DNA of 64,000 nt from Crotalaria pallida (Eukaryota; Streptophyta; Magnoliopsida; Fabales; Fabaceae), in assembly GCA_037953625.1 (NCBI GenBank), contig CM075655.1, forward strand, positions 76,473,501-76,537,500, read 5' to 3'. The position numbers and the translations under genes are program-made. Below the pieces are notes generated by a model. The model was given only the letters and a program-made list of their open reading frames with translations, searched no databases and was not told the origin of the DNA. Shown in pieces: positions 9,319 to 22,400 of the stretch (its first letter is position 1; each line of letters starts with the position of its first letter).

Positions 9319-10861
9319 TGTTGGAAACCAACAAGCGGCTCAATATAGTCTAGAGGGGGGGTGAATAGAATATTGAAGCCTTATTACAGATTTTTCGCCC
9401 ACCTAAGAGAATGGTTTTATGAAAATAACTTTTCTTAAAAATTCAAGTCAGATTACTCGAGTAACTCAAGACTTCACTCGAGTAATACGCAAGCAAAAAT
9501 AATTTCACTCGAGTATTCAGCAAATCACTCGAGTATTACGAAAGCTATTTTTAAATCACTCGAGTAACAGAAAACCTACTCGAGTAATGTTCATAAACTG
9601 AAAGCAGATTACTCGAGTGACAAGAACTTTACTCGAGTAAACTGGGTAAAATTCAATTAAAACTCAGTTTTCAATGGAGTTCTTCAAGAATAACAATGCT
9701 ATGATGATTCAACAAATTATGAATGATTAATATGAACAATTTCAAGTAATATTAACATGCAATTTTAGATCAATTGAGTTGAATTAAGAAAACCCCAATT
9801 CTAACCTAAAAATGCAATTGTTAATGAATTAATGCAATACAAGGAATGAAAAATAAAAGAGACACAAGGATTTATCCTGGTTCACTTTCACCCACTTGAA
9901 AGCTACTCCAGTCCCCTCTTGAATCAAGAGAGATTCTTCACTAGAAATCTTCAAATGTAGATTTTACAATGTTTTAAGATGCAACTAGATTCTTAGTTCT
10001 CCTATCTTAAAACCCAACACAAAGTGTGTACCAAACACTTTGATCTAATCTACCCCTTTTGAGTATTCTAGATTTCCTTGCTAATTGATTGAAGATGCTT
10101 CCAACCAATCCTCTTTTCTTGCTTTGATTTGATCCTCAAAGTCTTCCTTGTGAGATTCTTCACTTGTGTTGAAACTTCAATGATGCAATCACAAATTGCA
10201 AATCTTCAACAACCACTAAGAACAAAAATTATGATCTCAAGAATATTTGAACAATGAAAGAAATAGAGTGAAGAAATGAAAAGTTCTTTGTTGAATCTTG
10301 ATAGCTCTTGAAAGATGTAAAATAGCTCTTGAATTGCTTTTCAAAGTATATAGAAAATTGTAAGAATGAATGTCTATCATATGAAAGAGAAAATTAAGTC
10401 CTTTTATAATTTTCCAAAAACTGATTGAATTACTCGAGTAAACCATATAACATTACTCGATTAAAACATGTCAGATTAAGTTACTCGAGTGATGTGTAAA
10501 CCATTACTCGATTAACCTGTCATGACATAAATTACTCGAGTGAACCAATACTCATTACTCGAGTGAACTGATCAGAATCTGAATAAAAACAAGGTTTTTC
10601 TAAAAGGATTTTAACAAAACTTTTAATAGAGCTATTTAATCAAGATTTAAAGTATCTTCACTCAAAATCAAACATTATTTAAATATTCTTAAAATCACCT
10701 AAGCTACCCACACCAATGAGATGCATTGCATAAAAATAAAGATTACATTGAAATAGAATTAATAAAAATCCTAATTCTAATCTTCATGTGGTGTAGCTTG
10801 CTTGTTGCCAATGTTGTTGCTTGGAGAGAGATTGTTAGCATCAAAACATGAGAATCCTACA
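9319..10861 (-). repeat. 5' LTR of the Sirevirus
   Basis: 1543 bp, partner of 381-1928. Differences by eye: G-run length, cgtcca/cgccca, aacaaaaaa/aacagaaaa, and two adjacent bases in cactcttaa/cactcaaaa. Both palindrome clusters are conserved. Confidence 0.95.
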
Positions 10862-10866
10862 CCACC

Positions 10867-11232
10867 GACTTACATGCATACACCTACATGCCTTTCTAAC
10901 CGAACTTGCCATCCCATTAGAACTCGACGATTTATATACAGCTCCTTTTCAGGAATGCTTATAAATCATCCTAGTACGTAGAGAAGCCCGACTACACAGA
11001 GCTTTCATGACAGAGCCTAGACAGTCGCGGACCGAAGGACACGGCCTTGGCTCAGGTTCCAGTGATCCGAATTCTCGCATAAAAGTCGGACTAGCTTTCA
11101 CACATGCGTATGTACTAGCCTTTCCGTTTGGACTAGCCACCCAAGCGGAACTCGACAATTCTTTCAGTACAAAGGAGCACCCGACTCCACAAGACCAACC
11201 CACGAGTCCTAACACAGTCGGGGGACGAAGAC
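10867..11232. mobile_element. Tat-like element fragment (continues 1-375)
   Basis: Resumes after the Sirevirus TSD. It carries Tat-family words (ctcgg, cggaccgaagg, cagtcgggggacgaag). Two overlapping ORFs on opposite strands (10949-11215, 11007-11237) have no recognisable content; I do not call them genes. Confidence 0.5.
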
Positions 11233-11676
11233 TGTAACATCCCCAAATTTGCTAAGTGTTTAGGTGCCTTAGTGAATAGAATTGCCCTAAGTGTCGTAGC
11301 ATTCTTAGCATTCTTAGGTTTCGATTTCAGTTGAAAACGTTAATTGGTATTAGGATTAGTGTGTGTTTAAGTGTTTAGAGTGTAGTAGTTAGCTTAGAGT
11401 GGGTTTATATGAAATAGAAGTAAGTTCGAATAGGTTTAGAGTGAAGAGAAAGGAATGTGTTAGGTTAAGATTGTGATTTAGAAAGGTTATTTAAGAGTTA
11501 AGAGCATAGGACTTTAGGAAATTTAGAATAAAAGATCCATAGCTCAAAACCCAAATTCCACCGTTGGATGTTAAGATAAGTGTCTTAGGAAGCTTGCATC
11601 AAAATTTGAGCAAGATCCGACGGTTAACGAAAAAGTTACTGCACTTTGAAGTTCAAAGGAATAGTGGGCTGAACAC

Positions 11677-11776
11677 GTTAATCGATTAAGGCCGAAGGGT
11701 GCACATGAATTAATCGATTAATCTTGAGGTTAATCGATTAAGGCCGAAAGATACTCACGAATTAATCGATTAACAG
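11677..11776. repeat. AATCGATT palindromes upstream of the TATA box
   Basis: Four TTAATCGATTAA copies in two pairs; the pair-to-pair text (aaggccgaa) is also repeated. Confidence 0.9.
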
Positions 11777-11790
11777 GCACTGAAACAGCC

Positions 11791-11798
11791 TTATAAAT
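11791..11798 (+). promoter_or_regulatory. TATA box of the Tekay-like LTR
   Basis: TTATAAAT about 20 bp downstream of the palindromes and about 30 bp before a CT-rich leader. Confidence 0.6.
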
Positions 11799-13033
11799 GC
11801 GTTTTTGAGCCATTTTTCACATAATTTTCTCTCTCCTCTCCACGAATTCTCTCTTCTCCTCCCCTAGGGCTTTTGATTTCTTCAAGTTTCCACCATAGAA
11901 AATCAAATTAAACACCCCAAATCACTTCCCTATCACTCCCTCATACATTCCCCTCTCTCAATTTTCAATTCCCTCTCTTTCTCACAAAACCCCCAAATTA
12001 ACCCTAAGCCCCAAAGTGTGTAATTGGTCAAGTGGAGCCTCCAATCGGTTCAAGGAGCTTGAGGAGCCATAGGAATCAAGAGAGGAAGCACGTAGGATCT
12101 TGCATTGGAGTGGGTGTTGGTGCTCCCTCAACTTCTCTCTTTCTCCTCTTCCCTCCAAGAGGTAAGGGGTGTACTTTGGTCTAGTATTAGAGGAAGGGTT
12201 TAATTATAGTAATAGAGTTATAATTGGGTATATTATTGATTGGTTAGGTTGATGGGTAGGAGGGTAGAGTATAGTTAGGAATCCTAAGTTTTAGTGATAT
12301 GTTATTAATGTATGTTTATATTAATTGATTTTATAAATTGTTAAGTAGGAAGTGAAGAACCCTAGGAAGGTGATTTAAATTACAGTCCCTGAGACATACC
12401 TGAGTATGTCGACTGATTATTGATTGATATTGTGTGTATTAATATTATTAAAGTGTATATAAGTAAATTGTAAATGACATTCATATAGTTATGCATTAAA
12501 TAGGGCCAAGTATTTCTCAATTGAGTTTAAACCAATTAAATGACATTTTTCTAAAGAACCAAGAGGGTCTTAAATTCAATTGAGAAACACTTAGAATATT
12601 GGATCATGCATGGTGAAAAGGTGGACGTTAGGTGTCGGGGAAAAACATACGTCGCTTTGCTATTGATGAGGACAAGAGTAAATGTTAGGAATTACTATGG
12701 GGGACTTTGATCTTCCAAAGGACATGGGTTCGCCACCCATGTTGGGGATTGGTCCGACGCAAACCATAGTAATTCTATTTACTTTGGCTCCTTTTGTCCA
12801 GTGATAGTGATTTCTGCTAGAGCCAATCTGGGCGAATCAATCCAGATTGTACGTTGTTAACACTACCCTAGAGGAGTGTGACGTATTGTGCAAGCGGGTG
12901 AGCGAGGGACCTTCCTAAGTGGAGGTGAAGCACCCAAACAGGGGTTGAGAAATTCTCCCTCCTGGTCGGTTTTTCCCCAGAGTGGAGGGGGGTTGTGAGG
13001 TGGTTGTGTTATTATTGTTATTGAAAAGGGAAA

Positions 13034-13321
13034 GTGTTATAGGTACATTGTGTGAGGAACCCTCCTTCGGGGAGAATGTGACGCACAATGTACCCAATTG
13101 TTAAAAGTGTTAAAAGTAAAGTGTTAAAAGTGTTATAGGTACATTGTGTGAGGAACCCTCCTTCGAGGAGAATGTGAAGCACAATGTACCCAATTGTTAA
13201 AAGTGTTAAAAGTAAAGTGTTAAAAGTGTATAGGTACATTGTGTGAGGAACCCTCTTGCGGGGAGAATGTGAAGCACAATGTACCCAGTCGTTAAAAGTG
13301 TAAAAGTGTTAAAAGTAAAGT
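13034..13321 (+). repeat. Three tandem 96-bp units, each with an 11-bp stem
   Basis: Units start at 13034, 13130 and 13226. Each contains GGTACATTGTG and, about 35 bp on, its reverse complement CACAATGTACC, so each unit can fold as a hairpin. The minus-strand ORFs 13018-13239 and 13206-13439 are products of this repetition. Confidence 0.9.
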
Positions 13322-13572
13322 GAAAAGTGTGAAAGTAAAGGGAAAGTGTGAATGCATTGTATAGATGTTTTAATTCTTTGAATCCGATCAAAGTGTTAAA
13401 GTGTTTAAATTGAAATGAAATGTTTAATATCCGATTCAAGGATTAAATCACCTAAGTGTGACGTTAGCAGGGCATAACCATGTGATTGTGCATTATAGTA
13501 TTATAGTAGAGTGTTATATCCGTATATTTACAGTTCTTAGACCGAATAGTGTTATTGTGCCTTACTTGTTAA

Positions 13573-13827
13573 TTGAATGGTGAATTGTATAATTGTTATT
13601 GTTTGTGTTTGAATATACCTCTTTATGATTTATTACTGTTTTTAAACGTTTTCTTTGATCTAGATTTCAAAGTACTCACCCTTACAGTGGACATATTAGG
13701 TACACCAAGGAGACAGGCACGAAAGGATCAAGGCCGAGAACGGTATACTCATAGTAGAGAGTATATTGGTATAAGTGACCCAAGGGTCACAGAGTCTGAG
13801 CAACCATTCATAGGTCCTGTTTTGTAA
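13573..13827 (+). CDS. Weak candidate for an LTR-encoded terminal exon
   Basis: An open frame ends 317 bp before the LTR end, the zone where other LTRs in this window carry a small ORF. A candidate acceptor (cacccttacag, to 13687) splits it. The part after the acceptor encodes a basic stretch (TPRRQARKDQGRERY) and a polar tail ending PFIGPVL. There is no ATG after the acceptor in this frame, so an exon-1 start would be needed; I did not find one. No similarity to the 157-residue LTR protein is visible. Confidence 0.25.
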   Translation: MNGELYNCYCLCLNIPLYDLLLFLNVFFDLDFKVLTLTVDILGTPRRQARKDQGRERYTHSREYIGISDPRVTESEQPFIGPVL

Positions 13828-14147
13828 TATATAGATTTTTGTAAATATAATTGTAATTAATGAATTTTATTTTTTTTAGCATTCTGTGTATTGGAAAAGT
13901 TAAATGTATACCCTTATTTTGATAAGTTTTAAAGTATGGCCTAATGTTGAACATTTGGAATTGGAAGTTTTATTTTTATTTGAATTTTGAAAACTGTTCT
14001 GGACTGACAGGTTTAAGTTCATTCGGGGGAAAGTCCGATTTGCAAAGGAAACTCTGTCAAAATTTTTATAAACCCCGAATATTTTCACAAATAAATATTA
14101 AATTTAAAAGTATTTTCTTAAAGTATAAAAAGTAGGATGTTACATTA

Positions 14148-14159
14148 TGGTATCAGAGC
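14148..14159 (+). promoter_or_regulatory. PBS, initiator tRNA-Met type
   Basis: TGGTATCAGAGC, three bases after the LTR end at 14144. Confidence 0.9.
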
Positions 14160-16090
14160 AATGGTTGCAATCCTCGGCCTGGAGTATGGATTTTCCTACT
14201 CCCAAAGAGTTACTCCACATGAGAGTAACTAGTAGATAGTCAATTAAGTTGTGCACTTTAGTGTTTCATGCATGCATCATTAGTGGGAATGAGTATAGTT
14301 TAGTAGGGTGAGTCATAGTTTAGCAGTCATAGAAGTGTATCTTCAATCTAAAGTGGGCTAACAAAATTTTTCAAAGTATAACTTTGTTGTATTTAGAAAT
14401 GGATCGAAATTAGAGACTAAGGGAAAGGTAAACTCCCAACGGGACAGAGCATGAGATTGCTACCCCAACGGGAAGGACTAACTCTTAGTTTTGAATTAAT
14501 ATCGTCTATTTCAAATACGATAAGAAATTGAGATTTTCGCTTTAAGAGAAAATTTCAAAGCCTTTCTTTTGAATCGAAGATGAGTCATTCTTTATTTGAT
14601 TGGAACTCAAGTAGCACGAAAACAATTTTGTCTCCAATGTAATATAGAATCGAGCCGGATCCCTCGCATTTTGTATTCATTGACAGATGAAATCGCTAAG
14701 TCCTTGAACCCAACCAAATAATTGTTGGATTTATTTTCTAAGTCTAAGTATAGGATCGGTACTAGAAGTTGTCTAGTTCTACACTTCGAGCATTCTTCAT
14801 CAGAGTGCGCAGCGGAAGTGAATAGGTGTTAACCCATTGTAGTTGCCTTTAAGTGTGATTACTAAGTGTAGTCTTAGTAGAACCTAATTGCCTTCTACAT
14901 TTCCACATTATGTTTTGGTGATAAATGTACTCTAAATTTTTAAGGTATGAAAGTGTTTTGCAATAGATTTTTCCAAGACTTTAATTTTGAAAAGTATTAA
15001 TACTATGATTTGAAACGAATGTCAAGTACAGTAATGTTTTCATATTTTTCAAAGTGTGGAATTGATTCACACTCTGATAATTGATTGAATGTCGTAACAC
15101 TAAATTTTAAGAAAATCTTATTCACCATGTGAATTCCTAACTAATTGAATGATAGTGTGATTTATTTTTAAGTTACACTGATTATCAATTGATAGGAATT
15201 CAATGAAAGCGACATCAGTCAATTAGAACTTACAAACTAAAATAAAAGGAAAGGCATTCACTAGAATTTGGAAAGGTGAATGACATTAAACTTATGACCA
15301 TAAATCCGTTCCTTTTATTTGAGTTTGATGACTATAGAGGATTCTTATTTTCTTTGTCAAAGGAATCCTCAAGCTTCAGAATCAATTTCAAATGGGTGTA
15401 AAATGATTTTGAAAACTTATATGAATAATTTGAACTATAGTGCTTGACATGTCTTTTCCTAAACAATAATTTTGTTTAACTTTTAAATGAGAAGAATTTA
15501 CAAAGGTATAAAATGTTTTCTTCATTTGAAAGAAAACGCAAATTCTCGAAAACTCTTTTATCACCAAGTACCAAACCTTTTACACCGAAATTGGTACTTT
15601 ATTATTTCTCTTGTAATGTGGAAGTGGAAAATGTGAATCGAAGGTAGTGAGGTAAGTTAAAGGTAATGTAGTTACCCTAGAACCAAAGTCTAGTTTAGAA
15701 CCAAACTAGAGTAATGGATGTTGATCCTTCTTCCTTCAAGTTCACATAGAACTCCAAGGAAATTTGCTGTATTTAATGAACAAACTGTATTCCGGAAGTG
15801 CAAACCATTTTCAAAACTATTATTAACTCTTCCGTAGAATGCAGTTCGCGAATGTTAAAGTCCCGGTCTTAGCATCCATTATAAGAGTCGTAGGACCAAA
15901 GCCTAGTTAGCAACAAGAGAGTTTTATCTAGGGCTTAAGGTTAGTTGTAATTGTTGATCTTCGAGCTTAAGGAACCAATTAGGACACCTTAACCCTTAGG
16001 AAAAATAGTAAGTGTAGTGCTAGTCGAAGTCTTGCATAGTAGGAAATTTCTTTTAGATCGAGTATAGAACCTCAATAGCTTTCCTTCATA
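14160..16090 (+). mobile_element. Non-coding interior of the Tekay-like element
   Basis: About 1.9 kb without any ORF of note and without gag or pol motifs, so the element is non-autonomous. Its 3' LTR is missing: Tat-like sequence resumes near 16090 with no second TGTAACATCC copy. The expected TSD (AAGAC at 11228-11232) has only a partial match, near 16089-16093 (tagac). Confidence 0.6.
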
Positions 16091-16189
16091 GACTGAATGA
16101 TAGAACCCTTCTCGGCATCCTCGCTGTATTTCTTTTTGCCATCCAGGCTTTAAATCCACATTCAACAGTGAGCATCTCCATTCTTATGA

Positions 16190-16230
16190 ACTCGGCACAA
16201 GCCTCTTCAGGCTTTGCCGAGTGGGGGGCT
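16190..16230 (+). promoter_or_regulatory. Hairpin plus polypurine tract
   Basis: ACTCGGCACAAGCCT (16190-16204) pairs with AGGCTTTGCCGAGT (16209-16222) around a 4-base loop, then GGGGGGCT. See the functional example at 30055-30098. Confidence 0.7.
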
Positions 16231-16791
16231 GGTGACGCAAGGGAACAGATATGAAAGCTACATAGGCCGACTTATAGACCGACACCAGATGACGTCCGAT
16301 ATAGTCGCCTTGCCTGTAAGGGATGTTACAATGTTTACAAATTCGGCATTCACCCCTCTCATCGAGGACTTACTTTAATCCATTCATTCTCTTCAGATCA
16401 TGTTCCTAAGCACTTGCCCACGATCTCACGATTGTCCAGCCAGATCGGCGAGGCCACAGGTGGAAACGGGGATTGCTACCCGATAACTCGGCCATCGATT
16501 GAGTACATCGCGGATCGAGAAATACACCTCGACTAAGGTTGTCATTCTGACAGCATCCCCGGTGAACATAACGATCCAATTTATGATATCACTCTCGGCG
16601 CACCTCGATGAGAGAGGTGTAAGAATCTCCTATCGGGTTGCTCTTTTAGAGTCATTATCTGAGCACGAAGAACGCTGTCGACCATCCCCAATACTCTTCC
16701 AAATAAAAGGCCTCGGCTTGCAAGCAATTTTCTACGCCATCACCAACCCTCGGAAAAGGATGTCTGATGGGACTAATGGAGAAAGAATCTC

Positions 16792-16835
16792 AACTCGGCA
16801 CAGAGTCTCTACGACTCTTCCCGAGCTGGGGGGCT
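16792..16835 (+). promoter_or_regulatory. Hairpin plus polypurine tract
   Basis: CTCGGCACAGAGTC pairs imperfectly with GACTCTTCCCGAG, followed by GGGGGGCT and an LTR-like TGTAGTGGAC. Confidence 0.65.
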
Positions 16836-16904
16836 TATGTAGTGGACTGGACCTCGGACCAGCCGTTAAGAGGCTCCGCCGACCACGCACCGCCATCAAG
16901 GCAC

Positions 16905-18288
16905 TGTTGGAATAATTGATGGTATTGGCAACGTCACCCAAGAGGGGGGAGGTGAATTGGGTGTTTATAAAAACATTAAAAATCAATCAAATCAAATGTT
17001 CTTAAAATTATTTAAAGAGTTTTAAACGAGCGGAAGACTTAAAGAACGAATTAAAACGTTTTTAAGCGCAGAATAATAAGAATATTTATACTTATATTAA
17101 AAACATATTATTCACGAGATTGAGAAGGTAAACCCGATGAAAACGCAATACTCGTGCTATATAGTTTCAAATAAGATTATTCGCAAAATATGATTAACAC
17201 AATATAAAAGTGAAAAGTAAAGAGATAAGGGATAGAGAAATTTGCACTGGAGATTTTTATCCTGGTTCGGCAAACAACGCCTACATCCAGTCCTCAAGTG
17301 ACCCACTTGAGCTTTTCACTAAACAAAGACGCCACGCGTCCCCGAGTACATCCAGAGCGCCCCGCAAGCTACTAGGAATCCCATCGTTCGCCAGGGACCT
17401 CGAACAATAACAACTAGGAACACCTTCCTAGATTTACAGATAGCCTAACTACTAGGACTCCCACCGTTCGTAAAGCACTACCCAATACACAAGGGTTTTC
17501 TCACCCTATGAACGCGACACACGTTCAATCCTAAGGATAACACCCCTTAATTACTAAGGTAGTCACACCCCTTACAAAAATTGGATTTGCACGAAGAAAT
17601 GTGTGCAACTAACAATGATGCTCTCTAGATATAGCTGATACAACAATAAAGTCCTATAACAATGATGAGCACTAAGGTACACTCAAGGTTTTTGACTTTT
17701 AGAAAAATGAGAGTTGAAGATGATGATGATCAAGATTAATGAGTGAATATGGAGAATGATAGAATAGACTCTTAGAAAATGTAGAAGAAGAAGTTTTAAA
17801 TTTGAAAAACGTGATCATTTAAAAAAGGAAATAAATCATTCTGAGAATCAAAAGATTTCAGCACGTTTTTCAAAATTTGAATTAAGGTAATCGATTACAT
17901 TGGTCAAAGTAATCGGTTACTTGCTCTCTGGTTTTTATAAAAACGTTGCATCACAAAATGTAATTGTTTATTAGCTTCAAGTATTCCATTACTTACACTT
18001 AGTTGACCAGACCAAGGTAGTAATTCATTACATGAACCTAAGTAATCCATTACTTACTCTCAGGATACAAGTTTTCCAAAATGTAATCGATTATCTCAAG
18101 ATGAGTAATCGGTTACCTTGGCATAAAAACAGTTTTTCACAAAAATACTGTATCCAGAGGTTTTCGCAAAGGTTTTCATAAAAACTCTTTCCAGGAGCAA
18201 AGTTTGTAAAAAGACTTCTTCTACTTTTTCACAAAACAACATATAAAAATCATCATCACATCTTAGAAAGATTACTTGAGTGCCTTAG
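16905..18288 (-). repeat. Sirevirus-like LTR, minus orientation (right end uncertain)
   Basis: Begins TGTTGGAATAATTG then a gggggg run and gtgaattggg, matching the plus-strand start of the LTR at 381. It contains paired TAATCGATTA/TAATCGGTTA motifs at 17886-18116. No PBS or PPT flanks it, so a solo or truncated LTR is likely. I could not find a TSD partner for GGCAC (16900-16904), and the right boundary is set only by where Tat-like text (tgtagtggacc) resumes. Confidence 0.6.
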
Positions 18289-18850
18289 TGTAGTGGACCT
18301 ATGGTAGACCGAGTGCTTCCCGACCAAAACCACCTTGGCCCGACCAGTAAGACGCTGGAACAAGGCCTGCCGTCGGAAAGTCACACTGAGCAAGCTGGGT
18401 TTCTACAGAGAAGTTGCACGCTAATGAGATTAACCCCGAGAACTGGATATTCATCCTTATCTTTATCGTTTACAGTCTCATCAAAGCATAACCACTTCTC
18501 CTAGATTCCCACGACTCTTGGTTAGATAAAAACAGTATTGGATTAAGTCTATCATCTACAGGATTTATGGATATGATCTTATCATAATCTCTAAGAATCC
18601 CACTTGAATTCTTCCTCCTCAGAAGGCTCCTCAGAACGGCCCACGATACACAGGTAATCCCCTATAAGAACCACCATGCTATAGGGGCTAAGGTACGTCT
18701 TCTCATCCCTAAGTTGACACTAGCACACACATTGTTGATTAGCGAGAACCTGTTTATCCCAACTGGATATACAGAAATCCTAAAATTCCTACATTAATCT
18801 CTTGATTGGGATCACTCTTTGGGGCTCTTCCATAGCTTCAAGGTTGATCT
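18289..18850 (+). repeat. Tat-like LTR segment, interrupted by the giant element
   Basis: Shares the CCCCTATA..TATAGGGG palindrome (18659-18687) and ggggctaaggta with the LTRs at 25227 and 30099. The giant-LTR element is inserted at 18850/36907, and this LTR probably continues at 36912-37504. Confidence 0.55.
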
Positions 18851-19260
18851 TGTAACACCCCAATTTGGACTTAGAAATTTCACTAAAAATTTGCGCCATT
18901 TTTTTTATAAACATTACCAAAGTCAGTTCATTTTAATTATTTTAAAAGTTTTTCATAAAACAATTCGATTCATTTGGTTTTCAAAATATTTGGTTCATAA
19001 ACTCGCAATATAAAATTCCTTTCCAAAAAGAGATGTCACTAACACTTTTCCAAAAAGCTCCTTTTCGTGATGCCAAAATTATTCGATGGTTAATTTGCGG
19101 AAAAACATTTAATTATTTAATGAACTTGATACATAACCAAAAAGAACTTCTTTTATTTCATTTAAATAATCCATGTTACAACTGGGGTTACATTCGGGAT
19201 AGAGTAATCATGTCCTACCCATCCAAAGATGGAATACAAAACAAAAACTATCCTAGACTA

Positions 19261-19401
19261 TTAGTCTTCATCATTTCCTCCACCGCAACTATCTGGAATA
19301 TTCTTTGATTGCTGCTTCTGCTTCCTCCTCATATGTACGTCGTCTCGCGATCCTCTTCCGACTTGAGCAACCACTACTCGAGATAGTACATGATCTGCCA
19401 T
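19261..19401 (-). CDS. Candidate LTR-encoded 46-residue protein (giant LTR)
   Basis: On the minus strand the frame begins ATGGCAGATCATG directly after ATGTTCACAG, a good splice acceptor, and ends 410 bp before the LTR end. The other LTR-encoded ORFs end 320-630 bp from their LTR ends. The product is basic in the middle (RRKQKQQ) with an acidic Gly-rich tail (GGGNDED). The copy in the other LTR (31595-31735) has V-to-A and G-to-E changes and no stop. Too short for a confident call; position and acceptor are the main evidence. Confidence 0.35.
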   Translation of the reverse strand: MADHVLSRVVVAQVGRGSRDDVHMRRKQKQQSKNIPDSCGGGNDED

Positions 19402-22400
19402 CTGTGAACATTGTTCCCCAATGTTCACAGGAAAGGGAAATAGAGAGAGTAAGCACTCCAAACGATATGATCTTCGACGGCGGGGGCTTACCAGAGGGGA
19501 ATATTAAGACGAAACAAACATATATACATCATTATTACCATTCCGTTTAATAAATTTCACTAATCACCAAAAGGAAAATTTTCATATAATCATAACCATT
19601 GTATTTAATTATCTTTAGGCTCTAAGTTTCACTGTCATAACCACCGGAAATTCGAGAAGGGGTACCACCACCGAGGCTCAAGGGTTTGGTAGCACACACG
19701 TTACATCTCCTCCATCATTCCAACCACATCCTAGTTCGGAAAGCAGACGGGACGCACAGGAATCCTAACCATGCTGGCATCGATGTCGAAGGGCACGCAC
19801 CAACAAGTATTCAACAACTGAAGTAAAATCATTTCATCAATACAGTTTCAAAAATGCAGCGACATCTAGCCCCATTCGGGTTCCCTCCCACCATCTAAGA
19901 TTTGCTCAAGGGGGCGACAGCGCTATCTCTAGTTGATCGTGCAGTTCCTCGCTACGACATTGCCTACAACCGAAAGACAAGTCCTTGTAGTCTTGTCCCG
20001 CCTAGAGAAGCACTCGAGGCTTCTTGACGTTCACCGTCCTTGCCCTCCCCTATCGCAATCACCACTTGAAAGTACACCGGCCTCCAAGTATTCGGTATCT
20101 TTACTCTCCACTACTTCCCTCTCAACGCGTAGGTTTTGGAGAGGGGTTTCTAAGTCTTCTAAGTCTGTCATTAATCCTAGTTTTAGTCGACCCATTCTAA
20201 GCCTTGCTTCTAACGGGCCTCGACCAATAATACTTCCCTATAGTACAGTGGATTCCACAAGACTTGAAACCACGGCACAGTCATCCACGTGGTCAGTCAC
20301 TTAAGGGGATTATTTAGCAAAGTTATTCATCACTGTACACTACTATCGCTTTTGCAATTCCACATTATTCTTTAACCATTATTATATTTCATAATAATAT
20401 TTACAAAATATGTCAAGTCCTTTTCATGGAACGATCGGTCGAAAAAACACAAAGAACTCTTTTCATAGGAACCACCGAACATTAATTATCTTTCCACAAG
20501 ATGAATCATTATTTCCAAAATATAATATACAATTCAAAAAAATATACAACATGGCATAATCAATTAGCAACCGACATAAATATCGAGGAATCGTGTTTTT
20601 CGTATAAACGGCGGGATGCACACTCAATTGCCGTTTTACTACTCGACCGATAGATTCCTAGTTCCGACCTTTGAGATGATACGGAACGTCCTAATATTAC
20701 CCTACATGCCACTATGTTTTAAGAAGGCTTCTCTCTCACCTGAGATCCATGCTTACTCTGTTTCCAGCCTTTGTATCTACAGCTCCAGGAGCTCGTTCAC
20801 CTTTGATTCCTTTTATTCTTAAACGACGAACGACATACAAATCAATATCTAGCAAGTACCTTATACTATCTATTTACTTAGGTAAAGACTAACCCCAAGG
20901 TACCAAAGCACCTTAAAACAGAAATCCTTTTTAAAACAGAGGTCCTTTTTAAGGGCATTAAATAACTTAAAACAATTCCTTTTAAAATTCAAGAAATCCT
21001 TTTTTTTTTTTGCAAAACATAATTTAAAACTCACTCCAATACTTTGAAAACTATTTAGAATATATTTTTATTTCTACAATGCCATACTATACCACTTATA
21101 TAACAACTACCACATGCACACACTTATACCAGTAAAACAACAATTTATTTAAACAAATAACATCAAATCATACTTTTACAAATTCACTTTTATAATTTCT
21201 TTTTACTCTATACACTTATATTAAAGGTCTTATCATAAAAATCCTCATACTAATTCATTCCAAAACAATTTTTATAGTTGATGCAACCAATCTAGAATTT
21301 CGGACAGCATACCCTACAAGTCTTGCAAAGTCACTTTTTATTTTTAGCTTTTAAATTATGAAAATCATCTCCAATCATAATATAACCTTTAAAACACAAT
21401 CATAACATCTTAAAAATAAACCTCAATTTTTTCTTTACTACATATCTCATTCTTAAGTACCTTATAACAACTACCATTTACAGGCTATTCATACAGCATG
21501 AATTTAAAGTATTTTTCTTTTGATGCAAATTTTTACTCAGACTAAGCAGTAAAATTTTTTTTGCAAAATCATGTTATAAGCACATATAACTAAATGAGAA
21601 AATAAACTCAAGCATTCAAAGTTCAAAATACTTTTTCTATCATTAATTAGATTAAATTACAGACTACAAACAGTTTACAGAAAATTCACTTTCAAACATC
21701 AGTACATTCACAAAATGACTTTTATACTTCCTTTTATTTTTAAATACTTATAATAAAGATTTTATCATAAAGCACACATTACCAATTATTTCAAAATGAT
21801 TTTCATCCTTGATGCAACTATTTTACAATCTTGGGCAGCACATACACTATTTCTCAACAATCAATTTTCTCCTAAACAGTTTATCGAAAACACATGCCAC
21901 TTTTTCCTAAAAATTCTTTACAAATCCTACTATAATAAAATGATTAAACATGATTAAAATAAAGCATATTAGTTTTCTGGACAGACACCTTAAGTCCAAT
22001 TGCATCACTTCAAAAATTTAAACTAATAGACTCTAACATTCCTATACATACTGTAATTACATATTTTTTTTTTATAAGAACTGTAATTACTGTAATTACA
22101 TATAAACAGTTAAGCATAGTATATATCTATAAAAATTATTATTTGGAGCCTTATACCTTATGAGAATAATAATTTTTAGCCTTAAGAAAATTTCTAGATC
22201 TAAATATATTTTTATCAGAATACATAATACACACCGATAACCATTTATTCACATAAAAAAATCAATTAAAAATAATCAAATATTTTTGTTTTTCTCTTCA
22301 ATAAATTCGGCCAACATTATATACATAAAAAAGTACTTTTTAAATTTTCAAACACACATATATACTTTAGTCACATAATTTCATATACTCACAATAATCA

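Larger units (their letters stand above)
381..10861 (-). mobile_element. Full-length Sirevirus-type Ty1/copia retrotransposon
   Basis: A complete 10,481-bp element on the minus strand. It is bounded by TG..CA LTRs of 1548 and 1543 bp and flanked by the perfect TSD CCACC (376-380 and 10862-10866). In element order: 5' LTR 9319-10861, PBS 9305-9316, gag 9253-7417, protease ~7460-7070, integrase-RT-RNase H ~7100-4372, an extra ORF 3617-2421, PPT 1942-1929, 3' LTR 1928-381. The LTRs differ by only 4 substitutions plus a G-run of 12 versus 7, so the insertion is very recent. Even so, gag-pol is broken by three apparent single-base frameshifts. Domain order IN-RT-RH and the extra 3' ORF fit the Sirevirus (SIRE/Maximus) lineage. 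Confidence 0.95.
11233..14144 (+). repeat. Tekay-like Ty3/gypsy LTR (2.9 kb), 5' LTR
   Basis: Starts TGTAACATCCCC and ends GGATGTTACA, followed after three bases by an initiator-Met PBS, so it is a plus-strand 5' LTR. Layout: four AATCGATT palindromes (11677-11776), TATA box, CT-rich leader (11830-12010), candidate splice donor AGAG|GTAAGG (12162), a 96-bp tandem array (13034-13321) and a candidate acceptor CTTACAG (to 13687). The first part (near 11565-11640) is homologous to the LTR at 58779. No 3' partner is visible downstream. Confidence 0.85.
16091..16904 (+). mobile_element. 3' part of the Tat-like element with two hairpin-PPT modules
   Basis: Contains two stem-loops, each followed by a GGGGGG tract (16190-16230 and 16792-16835). 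After the second, TGTAGTGGAC at 16838 looks like an LTR start. The sequence resembles 28700-29640 of the nested Tat-like element. The ORF 16499-16915 is unsupported. Confidence 0.55.

Noticed and set aside
19033..20304. Plus-strand ORFs of 81-123 residues that recur at 31367-32590
   Set aside because: Recurrence is explained by the LTR pair; they are antisense, and one is truncated by frame changes in the second copy.
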